Made by a program: the position numbers and the translations under genes
NCBI GenBank assembly: GCA_964389755.1
Contig: CAYMEW010000002.1
Coordinates: forward strand, 1 to 64,000
Reading direction: 5' to 3'
Length of the DNA: 64,000 nt
Source of the DNA: JBBSUQ01 sp964389755
GTDB taxonomy: Bacteria > Bacteroidota > Bacteroidia > Flavobacteriales_D > Crocinitomicaceae
The notes under the pieces: model-generated
Told to the model about the DNA's origin: nothing
Seen by the model: only the letters and a program-made list of their open reading frames with translations
Databases searched by the model: none
Part shown: positions 1 through 8,267 of the stretch, one piece after another
Layout: each line of letters starts with the position of its first letter
How positions within the stretch are numbered: position 1 is the stretch's first letter

Positions 1-1469
1 ATATATTTTCTATTCATTATAGTATAGCGATCCTGTTACTGATTTGTTTTTCCGGAAATCAATCGCTATATTCTCAGGAAAGCGATTCGGCCCGGCTGCA
101 GATCAACTATTATCCGGACGGTGAAATCTCCAGCAAAGGCTATCTGTACCAGGGACTTCCGGACGGACACTGGGAGAATTTTTATCCGAATAAAAACCTC
201 AAAAGTGCAGGCGACTGGCGACGCGGTGAACTGGCAGGAACGTGGAATTTTTACCGGACCGACGGGAGTCCTTCGAAACGGATCACCTACGCACATGATC
301 TCAAAAACGGGATCTTCGAGATTTACGACAGTACGGGCTGCGTTATTTTCCGCGGAACGTATGTGAACGACACGCTTCAGGGCAGTTATCAACAGGTACG
401 TGGAGATACGTTAATAAGTGGTAACTATCAGGACGGCAGGAAAGAAGGCATTGCATACGTCAGCACGATTCACGACGAACGCGTCATCGCTGTTCATAAC
501 TACGAGGGTGACAGCCTGCTTTCGGAAGCGGAACTGAACCGGTATGATTCGCAAGCTCGCCGGCACGGTCACTGGAAAACGACAGACACTGGCGGCAGAA
601 CGGTCTTCGAAGGCCTGTACGAGCATGGTAAACTGGTGCGTGAACTGACCCCGGACCGTTACGGTGTGGCGCAGGATCCGGATATACACATCGACCTTCA
701 GCGCAGTTATTATCCGAACGGACAGGTACATACCGAAGTCGTACTACAGAATGGCCTGAAGAACGGGTATGAACGCGTATACGACAGCTTGGGAAATCGC
801 CTTGCGGGGAACCTGTATGCTTCCGACACGCTGCTCGCGCGCGGTGAGACGGATTCGCTGGGGCTTTACCAGGGAAGCTGGACCTGGTTCCGGGCGGACA
901 GTACAATTTTAAAGCGCGGCAATTATACACACGGGCTTCGCACGGGAAACTGGGTATTTTACTTTGCGGACGGCAGCATCGAGCAGACCGGCAGTTTCCG
1001 GGAAGACCTGCCTGACGGCACCTGGACCTGGTATTACCCGAACGGGCAGGTGCGTCGTATCGAGACCCTGTTTCGCGGAAAGTGGAACGGGAATGTGCAG
1101 GAATTCGACGAAGGTGGCAAACAGGTCGTAAATGTGGACTATTACGCCGATGAGAAAGAAGGGAGTTACCTGAATGCTTCGGGTGATTACCGGGCGGAAG
1201 GAGCTTACACCATCGACCGGAAAGACGGTGACTGGCGGGAGTATTATGACAACGGGCAACTGGCCTTTAAAGGGACATTCAAAGCAGGCGTTCCCGAAGG
1301 AAAACACGTGTATTATTACTATTCCGGGAAAAAAAGGTTAATTTCAAGATACCGGAACGGGAAATTGCACGGCCGCAGGCTTGAATTTGACAAACATGGA
1401 AATCTGCTACATACTTACTTTTACAAACACGGAAAACTCGTTGTCCTGGACGGCGAAAGCATGAGATAA
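1..1469 (+). CDS. MORN-variant (YwqK-type) repeat protein, 5' end outside the window
   Basis: The reading frame is open from base 3 with no start codon inside the window, so the gene begins upstream; a GTG at 363 is internal. The first visible residues form a hydrophobic export signal (IAILLLICFSG... then SLYSQ), so the protein is predicted to be secreted or periplasmic. The rest is about a dozen or more repeats of roughly 20-25 residues built on YYPNGQ, G.W..YY and KNG/KDG motifs, the MORN_2 variant often annotated as the YwqK antitoxin family. Such repeats form beta-hairpin ribbons; their ligand is generally unknown. The stop is 2 nt before the start of a multi-PAS histidine kinase, so it is probably the first gene of a MORN-kinase-regulator operon and may supply an extracytoplasmic input. 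The repeat family is clear; the role is inferred. Confidence 0.85.
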   Translation, partial: IFSIHYSIAILLLICFSGNQSLYSQESDSARLQINYYPDGEISSKGYLYQGLPDGHWENFYPNKNLKSAGDWRRGELAGTWNFYRTDGSPSKRITYAHDLKNGIFEIYDSTGCVIFRGTYVNDTLQGSYQQVRGDTLISGNYQDGRKEGIAYVSTIHDERVIAVHNYEGDSLLSEAELNRYDSQARRHGHWKTTDTGGRTVFEGLYEHGKLVRELTPDRYGVAQDPDIHIDLQRSYYPNGQVHTEVVLQNGLKNGYERVYDSLGNRLAGNLYASDTLLARGETDSLGLYQGSWTWFRADSTILKRGNYTHGLRTGNWVFYFADGSIEQTGSFREDLPDGTWTWYYPNGQVRRIETLFRGKWNGNVQEFDEGGKQVVNVDYYADEKEGSYLNASGDYRAEGAYTIDRKDGDWREYYDNGQLAFKGTFKAGVPEGKHVYYYYSGKKRLISRYRNGKLHGRRLEFDKHGNLLHTYFYKHGKLVVLDGESMR

Positions 1470-1471
1470 CT

Positions 1472-4400
1472 ATGAAGCTTTTTTCGTCGATATTCGGAAG
1501 CCGTCACGAAGACTCCTTTTTTTACGAGTACTTTACCAGGGGAAACAGCCCGGTCCGGCTGGGGAAGATCTACATCTTCAGTTCACTTGTCTTTGCCAGC
1601 ATCTTTTGTTTCCTGGTTGCCGGCACGGATCTTCCGGAGGTCTATTTCGAGATCTCTTTCGTATCGGTCTTTGCGCTTCCGGCGATCAGCCTGATATCGA
1701 TCATCCTGCGCAATACGAAAATGAACATCGTTTACCTTTTGCTGGTCTATTTCCTGGCAGTGACTTATTACGCTTTTAGAGACCTGGTATACTACGAGTT
1801 TAATGCCGTACACTTTTTCGCGTTCTTCGTATTATTCGGGATTTGCGTGATGGCCATGCAGATGGTATCCACGCGGCTGATCTACATCCTGGCCACAATC
1901 GGAATGCTGGTGTATGGTTATCTTTTCGTGGACGATCCGGACGTTTCTTTCAGTATTAGTTTCGGCCTGCTTTTCCTCTTTTCGGCGGTCGCAATAGTTG
2001 TGATCATATCGCGGGCTAACCTCATCAACCGGGTGCAGGATTACACGAGTTACCTCAAAACGGTCGTGAATAACCCCGGTATCGGCTTCATTTTGTTTCG
2101 TTCGGTGGAGCAGGAGATCAGTATCCTGGATTTCAACGAGGAAAGCGCTTCCCTGTTCCGGGCAGGGGATCCGAGCGAAATGGAAAAAGCCTTTAAAGCC
2201 CTTTTCGGCAAGAATGATATTTTACAGATCAACCTGCTGAGCGAGCGTCAGAGCTTTACAAAACAGATCGAATTGCGGCGCGATGATGAAGTGTATACCG
2301 TGGAGCTGAACATCATCCCCATCACGCTGAAGAACGGCGTATTTCGCGTGGCCAGTATTCTCGATATTTCGGACCGGATCCTCGAGCAACAGCAGATTGC
2401 CCGGCGCGAGAAAAAATACCGCAACCTGTATAATAAGAACCTGGCGGGCGTATTTACGGTGGATCCCGGTTTCAGGCTGCTGGACTTTAACGACACCTTC
2501 CTGGAAATGTTCAACGGCGAATTCATGCGCGGAGCAGCCTTCGTGTTGTACCCCGATGCCGATCACTGGCAGGCGGAGGTGCACCAGGTGATCGAAAAAC
2601 AGCAGGGTCGAAACTTTCACGTCAAGTACAAACTGCATTCCGGTGCGGTTAAATGGTTTAACTTCAACTGGTTTGTGGACAAGGCGAGTGGTAACCTCGA
2701 AGGGACGGTGATCGACCTGACGGAAACCTATAAAGTGACGGAGGCCCTGCGCCAGAGTGAAACCAAATTCAGGCAGATCTATACCGAATCCAACGATTGT
2801 ATCCTTTTATTGAACGGCGACCGGATCATGGACATCAACAAAACCGGTATCCAGCTTTTCGGCATTGGCAAGCGGGATATGCTCAACTACGAACTCTGGG
2901 AACTCTCCGAGGATCTTTCCGAAGAATCCAAACGCGAATACCTGAAATACAAGAACCGGCTAAACCTGACCAAGAACATTAAGTTTAACTGGAACTTTGT
3001 GGGTAGCGGACAGCTGATCGAGGCCGAAGTGTCTTTCGTGGAGATCGAGATCGACAACGAGATCTTTGTACAGTGTGTGTTACGCGACCTGACCGAACGA
3101 AACCGGAATCAGCGCGCCCTGGAACAGTCGCGCAAGAACCTCGAATCGATCCTGGAGAACACGCCCGAAAGTATCCTGATCATCGACAGCAAATTGCAAC
3201 TGCTTTACTGCAATCCGCGGGCTTACCGTATGATAGGAGCCGAAGAAGGCGCGCACATCGATTTCCGGGACCTGTTCTTCGGAATGGACCAGCACGTATT
3301 CGAAACAATGCTTTCCGAGCACATCAGTACGCGCAAGATCATTGAAAAGCAGTTGCACCTCAAGAATGCTTCCAACAAACTGCTGGAAGTGGAGATCACG
3401 CTGGTACAGACCAAATTTGCCGATCGCGATGCTATCCTGGTGATCATGAAAGACGTATCCGTGCAGAACCGGCTTTCCAAAGAGATGATGCGTGCGGAAC
3501 TGGCCGAAGAAACAAATAAACGCCTGAACAAAGAGATTCGGGAACGCATCCGGGCAGAGCGCGACTCACAGGAACAGTACCTGCGTACCAAAGCTATTTT
3601 CGAAAGTTCGTCCAATACCCTGTTGCTTACCCTGGACCGAAACCTGAACGTGGTGACATTCAATTCGCACTGTGCCGAGTATTTCCGGGAGAAGATCGAT
3701 CATAAACTCAAGCGTGGCGTAAACCTGATCGATTTCTTCGCCGACGTGTACGCTCCCGAAAAACTACGCCTTTTCCGGCGTATCCTGCGGCAGATTCCCG
3801 GTGGGAGTTACCGCCAGCTGGAGCTGAAGATCGAGCACGACAAGCACGCATACTGGATGGACCTGTTCCTCAACCCGATCTTCGACATCGAGGGGAACGT
3901 GAGCGAGATCTCGCTGGTGGCGCACGACATTACCGACAAAAAAGTGAGTGAGAACGAACTCGTGGAGTCGCTCAAAGAAAAAGAGATCCTGCTCAAGGAG
4001 ATCCATCACCGTGTTAAGAACAACCTGCAGATCATTTCGAGCATCCTGAACCTGCAAAGTTCCTTTATCCAGGACCGGAAAATTCTCGATATTTTGCAGG
4101 AAAGCCGGAACCGCATCCGATCGATGGCCATTATCCATGAAAACCTGTACCATACGGCCAACTTCTCTTCGATAAATTTCTCGAACTATTTAAGTAATTT
4201 GTCGATCAATTTAGTATCTTCATACCAGATTCAGGAAAATTCCGTTAATTTGAAGACGGATTTTGAGCCTGTTGAACTGGTCCTCGACCAGGCCATCCCC
4301 TGTGGACTGATAGTCAACGAACTCGTAACGAATGCGCTGAAATACGCGTTTTCGGGAAATGACGAAGCGGAAATACGCATCAGTCTGAAGCAGGAGGGAG

Positions 4401-4585
4401 AGCAGGTATTTATTAGCGTGAAGGATAACGGGGTCGGATTGCCAAAGAATTTTGACTACGAACAAACGGATTCACTGGGACTGCAGCTGGTCGTAACATT
4501 GATCGAGCAGCTGGATGGTAAGCTGGAAATGATCTCCGACGGAGGAACGGAATTTAGGATAGTATTTGAAAAGCAAAAAATTTAG
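1472..4585 (+). CDS. Membrane-bound multi-PAS sensor histidine kinase (HisKA_2 type)
   Basis: This 1037-aa protein starts with about six hydrophobic membrane segments (residues about 33-190). About five PAS-like modules follow, roughly at 200-300, 310-425, 430-550, 555-670 and 705-830; each begins with a typical SETKFRQIYTES- or SRKNLESILENT-like helix. The kinase core starts around residue 835 with EIHHRVKNNLQ, the phospho-acceptor box of the HisKA_2 family (His845). The ATPase domain shows NELVTNALKYAF (N box), DNGVGLP (G1) and DSLGLQLV (G2). The gene begins 2 nt after the MORN-repeat gene and ends 5 nt before a LytTR response regulator, its likely partner. The signal is unknown; the absence of a large extracytoplasmic loop suggests membrane or cytoplasmic sensing through the PAS domains. 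Confidence 0.93.
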   Translation: MKLFSSIFGSRHEDSFFYEYFTRGNSPVRLGKIYIFSSLVFASIFCFLVAGTDLPEVYFEISFVSVFALPAISLISIILRNTKMNIVYLLLVYFLAVTYYAFRDLVYYEFNAVHFFAFFVLFGICVMAMQMVSTRLIYILATIGMLVYGYLFVDDPDVSFSISFGLLFLFSAVAIVVIISRANLINRVQDYTSYLKTVVNNPGIGFILFRSVEQEISILDFNEESASLFRAGDPSEMEKAFKALFGKNDILQINLLSERQSFTKQIELRRDDEVYTVELNIIPITLKNGVFRVASILDISDRILEQQQIARREKKYRNLYNKNLAGVFTVDPGFRLLDFNDTFLEMFNGEFMRGAAFVLYPDADHWQAEVHQVIEKQQGRNFHVKYKLHSGAVKWFNFNWFVDKASGNLEGTVIDLTETYKVTEALRQSETKFRQIYTESNDCILLLNGDRIMDINKTGIQLFGIGKRDMLNYELWELSEDLSEESKREYLKYKNRLNLTKNIKFNWNFVGSGQLIEAEVSFVEIEIDNEIFVQCVLRDLTERNRNQRALEQSRKNLESILENTPESILIIDSKLQLLYCNPRAYRMIGAEEGAHIDFRDLFFGMDQHVFETMLSEHISTRKIIEKQLHLKNASNKLLEVEITLVQTKFADRDAILVIMKDVSVQNRLSKEMMRAELAEETNKRLNKEIRERIRAERDSQEQYLRTKAIFESSSNTLLLTLDRNLNVVTFNSHCAEYFREKIDHKLKRGVNLIDFFADVYAPEKLRLFRRILRQIPGGSYRQLELKIEHDKHAYWMDLFLNPIFDIEGNVSEISLVAHDITDKKVSENELVESLKEKEILLKEIHHRVKNNLQIISSILNLQSSFIQDRKILDILQESRNRIRSMAIIHENLYHTANFSSINFSNYLSNLSINLVSSYQIQENSVNLKTDFEPVELVLDQAIPCGLIVNELVTNALKYAFSGNDEAEIRISLKQEGEQVFISVKDNGVGLPKNFDYEQTDSLGLQLVVTLIEQLDGKLEMISDGGTEFRIVFEKQKI

Positions 4586-4590
4586 CTGAC

Positions 4591-5346
4591 ATGTCAAAAA
4601 CAAATGTGCTCGTAGTTGAAGACGAATCGATTGTTTCCAAAGACATCCAACTGAGCCTTAAAAAACTCGGTTATCACGTCGTCGGTGCGGCTTCTACCGG
4701 AGAAAAAGCACTTGACCTGGTTCGCAGTGAAAAGCCGGATATCGTCCTGATGGACATCATGCTCAAAGGGGATGTCAGCGGAATTGATACGGCTGAGATC
4801 GTTAAAAAAGAGTTCGGTATCCCGGTGATTTTCCTGACGGCCTACGCCGACGAATCAACGCTTTCCCGCGCCAAAGTCACAGAGCCATACGGTTATATCA
4901 TCAAACCCTTTAAAGAGATCGACCTGCACACTTCGATCGAAATGGCCGTCTACAAGCATAAAAAGGAAAAAGAAGTTGAAAAAGAACGCGATTTTCTGTA
5001 CTCACTTGTGGAGAACAAGGAAGGCGAAAGCAAATTCATCTTTGTCAAATCAAACAGTAAGCTGGTCAAGATCAATACGCGCGATATTTTCTTTATCGAA
5101 GCGCTGAAAGACTACGTGGTTATCAATACTTCCGACAGTCGTTACACGATCCATTCGACCATGAAGGACATTGAGCAGAAGATGGGTACGGAAGACTTTA
5201 TCCGGGTGCACCGTTCATTCATCGTGAGACTTGACAAGATCTCTGCGATCGAGTTCCCGAACCTGGTGCTCGAGAATGACAAGAAAGTAATCCCGATCGG
5301 CGGTTCTTACCGCGAAGAACTCACCAACCGCATACGACTGATCTGA
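4591..5346 (+). CDS. Response regulator, REC plus LytTR DNA-binding domain
   Basis: The 251-aa protein has an N-terminal receiver domain (1-125) with the acidic pair E10/D11, phospho-acceptor Asp55 in VLMDIML, Thr83 in FLTAY and Lys105 in IIKPF. A short charged linker leads to a LytTR domain (about 145-250) with motifs INTRDIFFIEALKDYVVI and FIRVHRSFIV. LytTR proteins bind direct repeats upstream of target genes as dimers. It sits 5 nt downstream of the multi-PAS kinase, which should phosphorylate it. It converges with the RNase R gene, leaving only 7 nt between the two stop codons and no recognisable terminator there. Confidence 0.95.
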   Translation: MSKTNVLVVEDESIVSKDIQLSLKKLGYHVVGAASTGEKALDLVRSEKPDIVLMDIMLKGDVSGIDTAEIVKKEFGIPVIFLTAYADESTLSRAKVTEPYGYIIKPFKEIDLHTSIEMAVYKHKKEKEVEKERDFLYSLVENKEGESKFIFVKSNSKLVKINTRDIFFIEALKDYVVINTSDSRYTIHSTMKDIEQKMGTEDFIRVHRSFIVRLDKISAIEFPNLVLENDKKVIPIGGSYREELTNRIRLI

Positions 5347-5353
5347 AGTTCCT

Positions 5354-7477
5354 TTAATCCGCGATGAGTTCGAGGTCTATCTGGCGTTTGCGCGGATGCA
5401 ATTCGTAGACACGCACCCTCACTTTATCGCCGAAATTGTATTCCTTCCCGGTCTTACCCCCGATGATGTGAAATTTCTTGGCATCGAAGTAAAAGCGATC
5501 TCCGGGGATCTCGTTCATCGGCACCATTCCCTCGCACTGGTTCTCATCCATACGCACAAACATCCCGAATTCGGCAAGTCCCGAAATCGTTCCGTCGAAT
5601 ACTTCACCGACCTTGTCCTGCAGGAAAAGTACCTGGAAGTATTTTTGGGATTCCCGTTCGGCTTCCACGGCCTTGCGTTCCATGCGCGAAATGCGTTTGG
5701 CAACATCGTCGAGTTCACTCCCGAACTTGTGTTTGCCCGTTGTCAGTTCCTCGAAGAGGATGCGGTGTACAATGAGGTCGGCGTAGCGACGGATGGGCGA
5801 GGTAAAATGGGTGTAGTATTCAAACGAGAGCCCGTAGTGACCGATGTTTTCCGTTTCGTAGGTCGCCTTTGCCATCGAGCGAATCGCCATGTTCTGGATG
5901 AGCGAATATTCGTTTTTGAGCCGGATATCGCTGAGCAACTTGTTGATCGATTTGGAGATCTCTCCCGGGTGTGAGAAATTGAGCTGGTAACCGAATTTGT
6001 CGATGAACACATTGAAGAGTTCTATTTTAGCTTCGTCCGGTTTGTCGTGTACGCGGTAAATAAACGGGATCTTTTCCTTTTTGGCCCGTTTTGAAATGAA
6101 GGTGGCAACCTGCCGGTTGGCGAGCAACATGAACTCTTCGATCAGTTTGTGCGCGTCCTTCGAGGTTTTGAGAACCACTTCCGCCGGATGGCCATTTTCG
6201 TCTAGTCTGAAGCGCACTTCTTCCGATTCAATATTCAGTGCACCTGCCTTTAAACGCTTTTTCCGATAGATTTTTGCGATTTCATCGAGTTTTCGTAGTT
6301 CTTCTTCATAATCGCCTGCCTGTCCTTCGAGAATTTCCTGCGCCTGTTCATAGGTAAAGCGACGATCGGAATGAATAACGGTCTTCCCGAACCATTCGTT
6401 ATATACTTTCCCGTTATCATCCAGTTCGAAAACGGCGGAGAACGTGAACTTATCTTCATCCGGGCGGAGGGAACAGACCATGTTGGAAAGTTGTTCGGGC
6501 AGCATCGGGATAACGCGGTCCACGAGGTAGACGGAATTGGAGCGTTTGAGCGCTTCGCGATCCATCGCCGAACCGGGGCGCACATAATGACTGACATCCG
6601 CAATATGGATCCCGATCTCGTAGTGCCCGTTTTCCAGTTTGCGGAAAGAAAGCGCATCGTCAAAATCTTTTGCGTCAACCGGGTCGATAGTAAAGGTGGT
6701 CGTGTCGCGGAAATCGCGGCGTTTTTCGATCTCCTTCGGGTCGAGTTCCATCGTAATGCGTTCGGCCTCGTCGAGCACTTCCTGCGGGAAGGTGTATTCG
6801 ATGCCCTGGTTGGCGAGAATGCTGATCATTTCGGTGTCGTTGGTACCCGGTTTTCCGAGTACTTCGAGCACTTCCCCGAACGGATTGTCGGCCGATTGCG
6901 GCCATACGGTGATACGGACAAGTGCTTTTTGCCCGTTTTTGGCGCCGTTCAGTTTTTCCTTCGGGATGTAGATATCCGTTCCGGCGCGCGCATTGTCCGG
7001 CACGAGGAATGCAAACTTATCGTGCATTTCGATGGTCCCGACAAACTGCGTGCGTTCGCGTTCGATGACCTCGACGATCTGTCCTTCGAGGCGGTTCCCG
7101 CGGCGGGTAATGTTAATGCGTACGCGGTCACCGTCAAGCGCCTGCTGCATATTCTGCGGAGCGATGTAAACATCTTTTTCTTCCTCTTCGACCGATACGT
7201 ATCCTGCTCCCCGCGCGGTCATGTCGACCGTTCCTTCCAGGAAGTTCGTGTGCCGGTCGAGGATGAACTCCCCGTGAGAGACGGCTTTGAGGTATCCCTC
7301 TTTGGCGAGGTCCTGCAAGACCGTGTATACGAGTTTGCGCAATGCATTTTCGCGGATATCCAGCAGCGAACACACTTGTTTGTGTGTGAGCCGGGCATCC
7401 GGATTCTTTTCAAAAACCTTTCGGATGATGTTTGAGAGACTTTGTTTGAGTTTTTTCGGTTTTTTATGTTTGGACAT
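5354..7477 (-). CDS. rnr: Ribonuclease R
   Basis: This is a 707-aa 3'-5' exoribonuclease of the RNase II/R family, which degrades structured RNA and takes part in mRNA and rRNA quality control. In order it shows a winged-helix N-terminus (about 12-70), tandem cold-shock/OB domains (about 80-230), the RNB catalytic domain with the Asp cluster DPVDAKDFDD (residues 265-274), and an S1 domain near the C-terminus (GTISGLAEFGMFVRMDE). The length fits Bacteroidota RNase R; the long lysine-rich tail of the E. coli enzyme is missing because the protein ends shortly after the S1 domain. The start at 7477 gives a basic MSKHKKPKKLKQ N-terminus. A 354-aa open frame on the opposite strand is a shadow. Confidence 0.96.
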   Translation of the reverse strand: MSKHKKPKKLKQSLSNIIRKVFEKNPDARLTHKQVCSLLDIRENALRKLVYTVLQDLAKEGYLKAVSHGEFILDRHTNFLEGTVDMTARGAGYVSVEEEEKDVYIAPQNMQQALDGDRVRINITRRGNRLEGQIVEVIERERTQFVGTIEMHDKFAFLVPDNARAGTDIYIPKEKLNGAKNGQKALVRITVWPQSADNPFGEVLEVLGKPGTNDTEMISILANQGIEYTFPQEVLDEAERITMELDPKEIEKRRDFRDTTTFTIDPVDAKDFDDALSFRKLENGHYEIGIHIADVSHYVRPGSAMDREALKRSNSVYLVDRVIPMLPEQLSNMVCSLRPDEDKFTFSAVFELDDNGKVYNEWFGKTVIHSDRRFTYEQAQEILEGQAGDYEEELRKLDEIAKIYRKKRLKAGALNIESEEVRFRLDENGHPAEVVLKTSKDAHKLIEEFMLLANRQVATFISKRAKKEKIPFIYRVHDKPDEAKIELFNVFIDKFGYQLNFSHPGEISKSINKLLSDIRLKNEYSLIQNMAIRSMAKATYETENIGHYGLSFEYYTHFTSPIRRYADLIVHRILFEELTTGKHKFGSELDDVAKRISRMERKAVEAERESQKYFQVLFLQDKVGEVFDGTISGLAEFGMFVRMDENQCEGMVPMNEIPGDRFYFDAKKFHIIGGKTGKEYNFGDKVRVRVYELHPRKRQIDLELIAD

Positions 7478-7633
7478 GTGTGTAGTATCTTTTTGTTGGC
7501 TAAATTAACCAATAATCACTTAGTGAATGAACAGCCGGGCGGTGTGGATTGTTTCAAACGGGACGAAGTATTTAGACTGATTCTGAATTCCAAAATTAAA
7601 GCGATCCAGGCCCGGTATACAAATTGAAACTCC

Positions 7634-7641
7634 TATTTTTG
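7634..7641 (+). promoter_or_regulatory. Promoter -7 element of the ferritin gene
   Basis: TATTTTTG matches the Bacteroidota -7 consensus TAnnTTTG exactly and lies 17 nt before the ferritin ATG. No convincing TTTG -33 box is seen at the usual distance, so the call rests on the -7 element alone. Confidence 0.6.
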
Positions 7642-7658
7642 TCCAAAACGATCATAAC

Positions 7659-8180
7659 ATGAACGCACGCGTTGAAAAAGCACTGAACGAGCAGGTTGAA
7701 AAAGAACTTTCATCTTCCCAGTTTTACCTGGCCATGGCTTCCTGGGCCGAGAATTCCGGTTTTAACGGAACCGCCAAATTTCTCTACAAGCATTCCGACG
7801 AGGAACGTTTTCACATGTTAAAACTGATCAAATTTATCAACGAGCGTGGCGGAAAGGCGGTTATTCCCGCACAAAACCAGCCCCCGACGTCCTTCCCGGA
7901 CCTCAGCAAGGTATTCGAACTTTTGCTCGAGCACGAGATCGACGTAACGGCGAGCATTAATAACCTCGTGGACATTTGTTTGCAGGAAAAAGATTACACG
8001 ACCCACAATTTCGTGCAGTGGTATGTTTCCGAGCAGCTCGAGGAAGAAGCACTGGCGCGCACGATGCTGGACAAGCTGAAACTCATCGGCACCGACAAAG
8101 GAGGCATGTACATGTTCGACCGCGACCTCGAGAACTCGGCGATCCAGGTTCCGTTTCCAAGTGCGATCCCGAAAGAATAG
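7659..8180 (+). CDS. ftnA: Ferritin (non-haem iron storage)
   Basis: The 173-aa four-helix protein of the bacterial ferritin family oxidises Fe(II) and stores it as a mineral inside a 24-subunit cytoplasmic shell. The ferroxidase ligands are all visible: Glu16, Glu49 and His52 in SDEERFH, Glu93 in LEHEID, and Glu125/Gln126/Glu129 in SEQLEEE. There is no haem-ligand methionine pattern arguing for bacterioferritin. The length matches E. coli FtnA. It is monocistronic, between RNase R (divergent) and the adenylate cyclase fusion, with its own TAnnTTTG promoter. Confidence 0.95.
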   Translation: MNARVEKALNEQVEKELSSSQFYLAMASWAENSGFNGTAKFLYKHSDEERFHMLKLIKFINERGGKAVIPAQNQPPTSFPDLSKVFELLLEHEIDVTASINNLVDICLQEKDYTTHNFVQWYVSEQLEEEALARTMLDKLKLIGTDKGGMYMFDRDLENSAIQVPFPSAIPKE

Positions 8181-8267
8181 ACTCTTTTTATTTTCTTCCG
8201 AAGCTGAACTCACGTTATTTAGCTAATTTCCCGTACCTTTAATCATCTTTCTAAAGAGTACCGGCAC

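Noticed and set aside
363..1469. GTG at 363 as the start of the MORN gene
   Set aside because: The frame is open to the left edge and encodes a signal peptide and further repeats upstream of 363.
6371..7435. 354-aa plus-strand ORF opposite RNase R
   Set aside because: It lies wholly inside the rnr gene on the other strand, shows no family motif, and is rich in residues produced by reading codons backwards.
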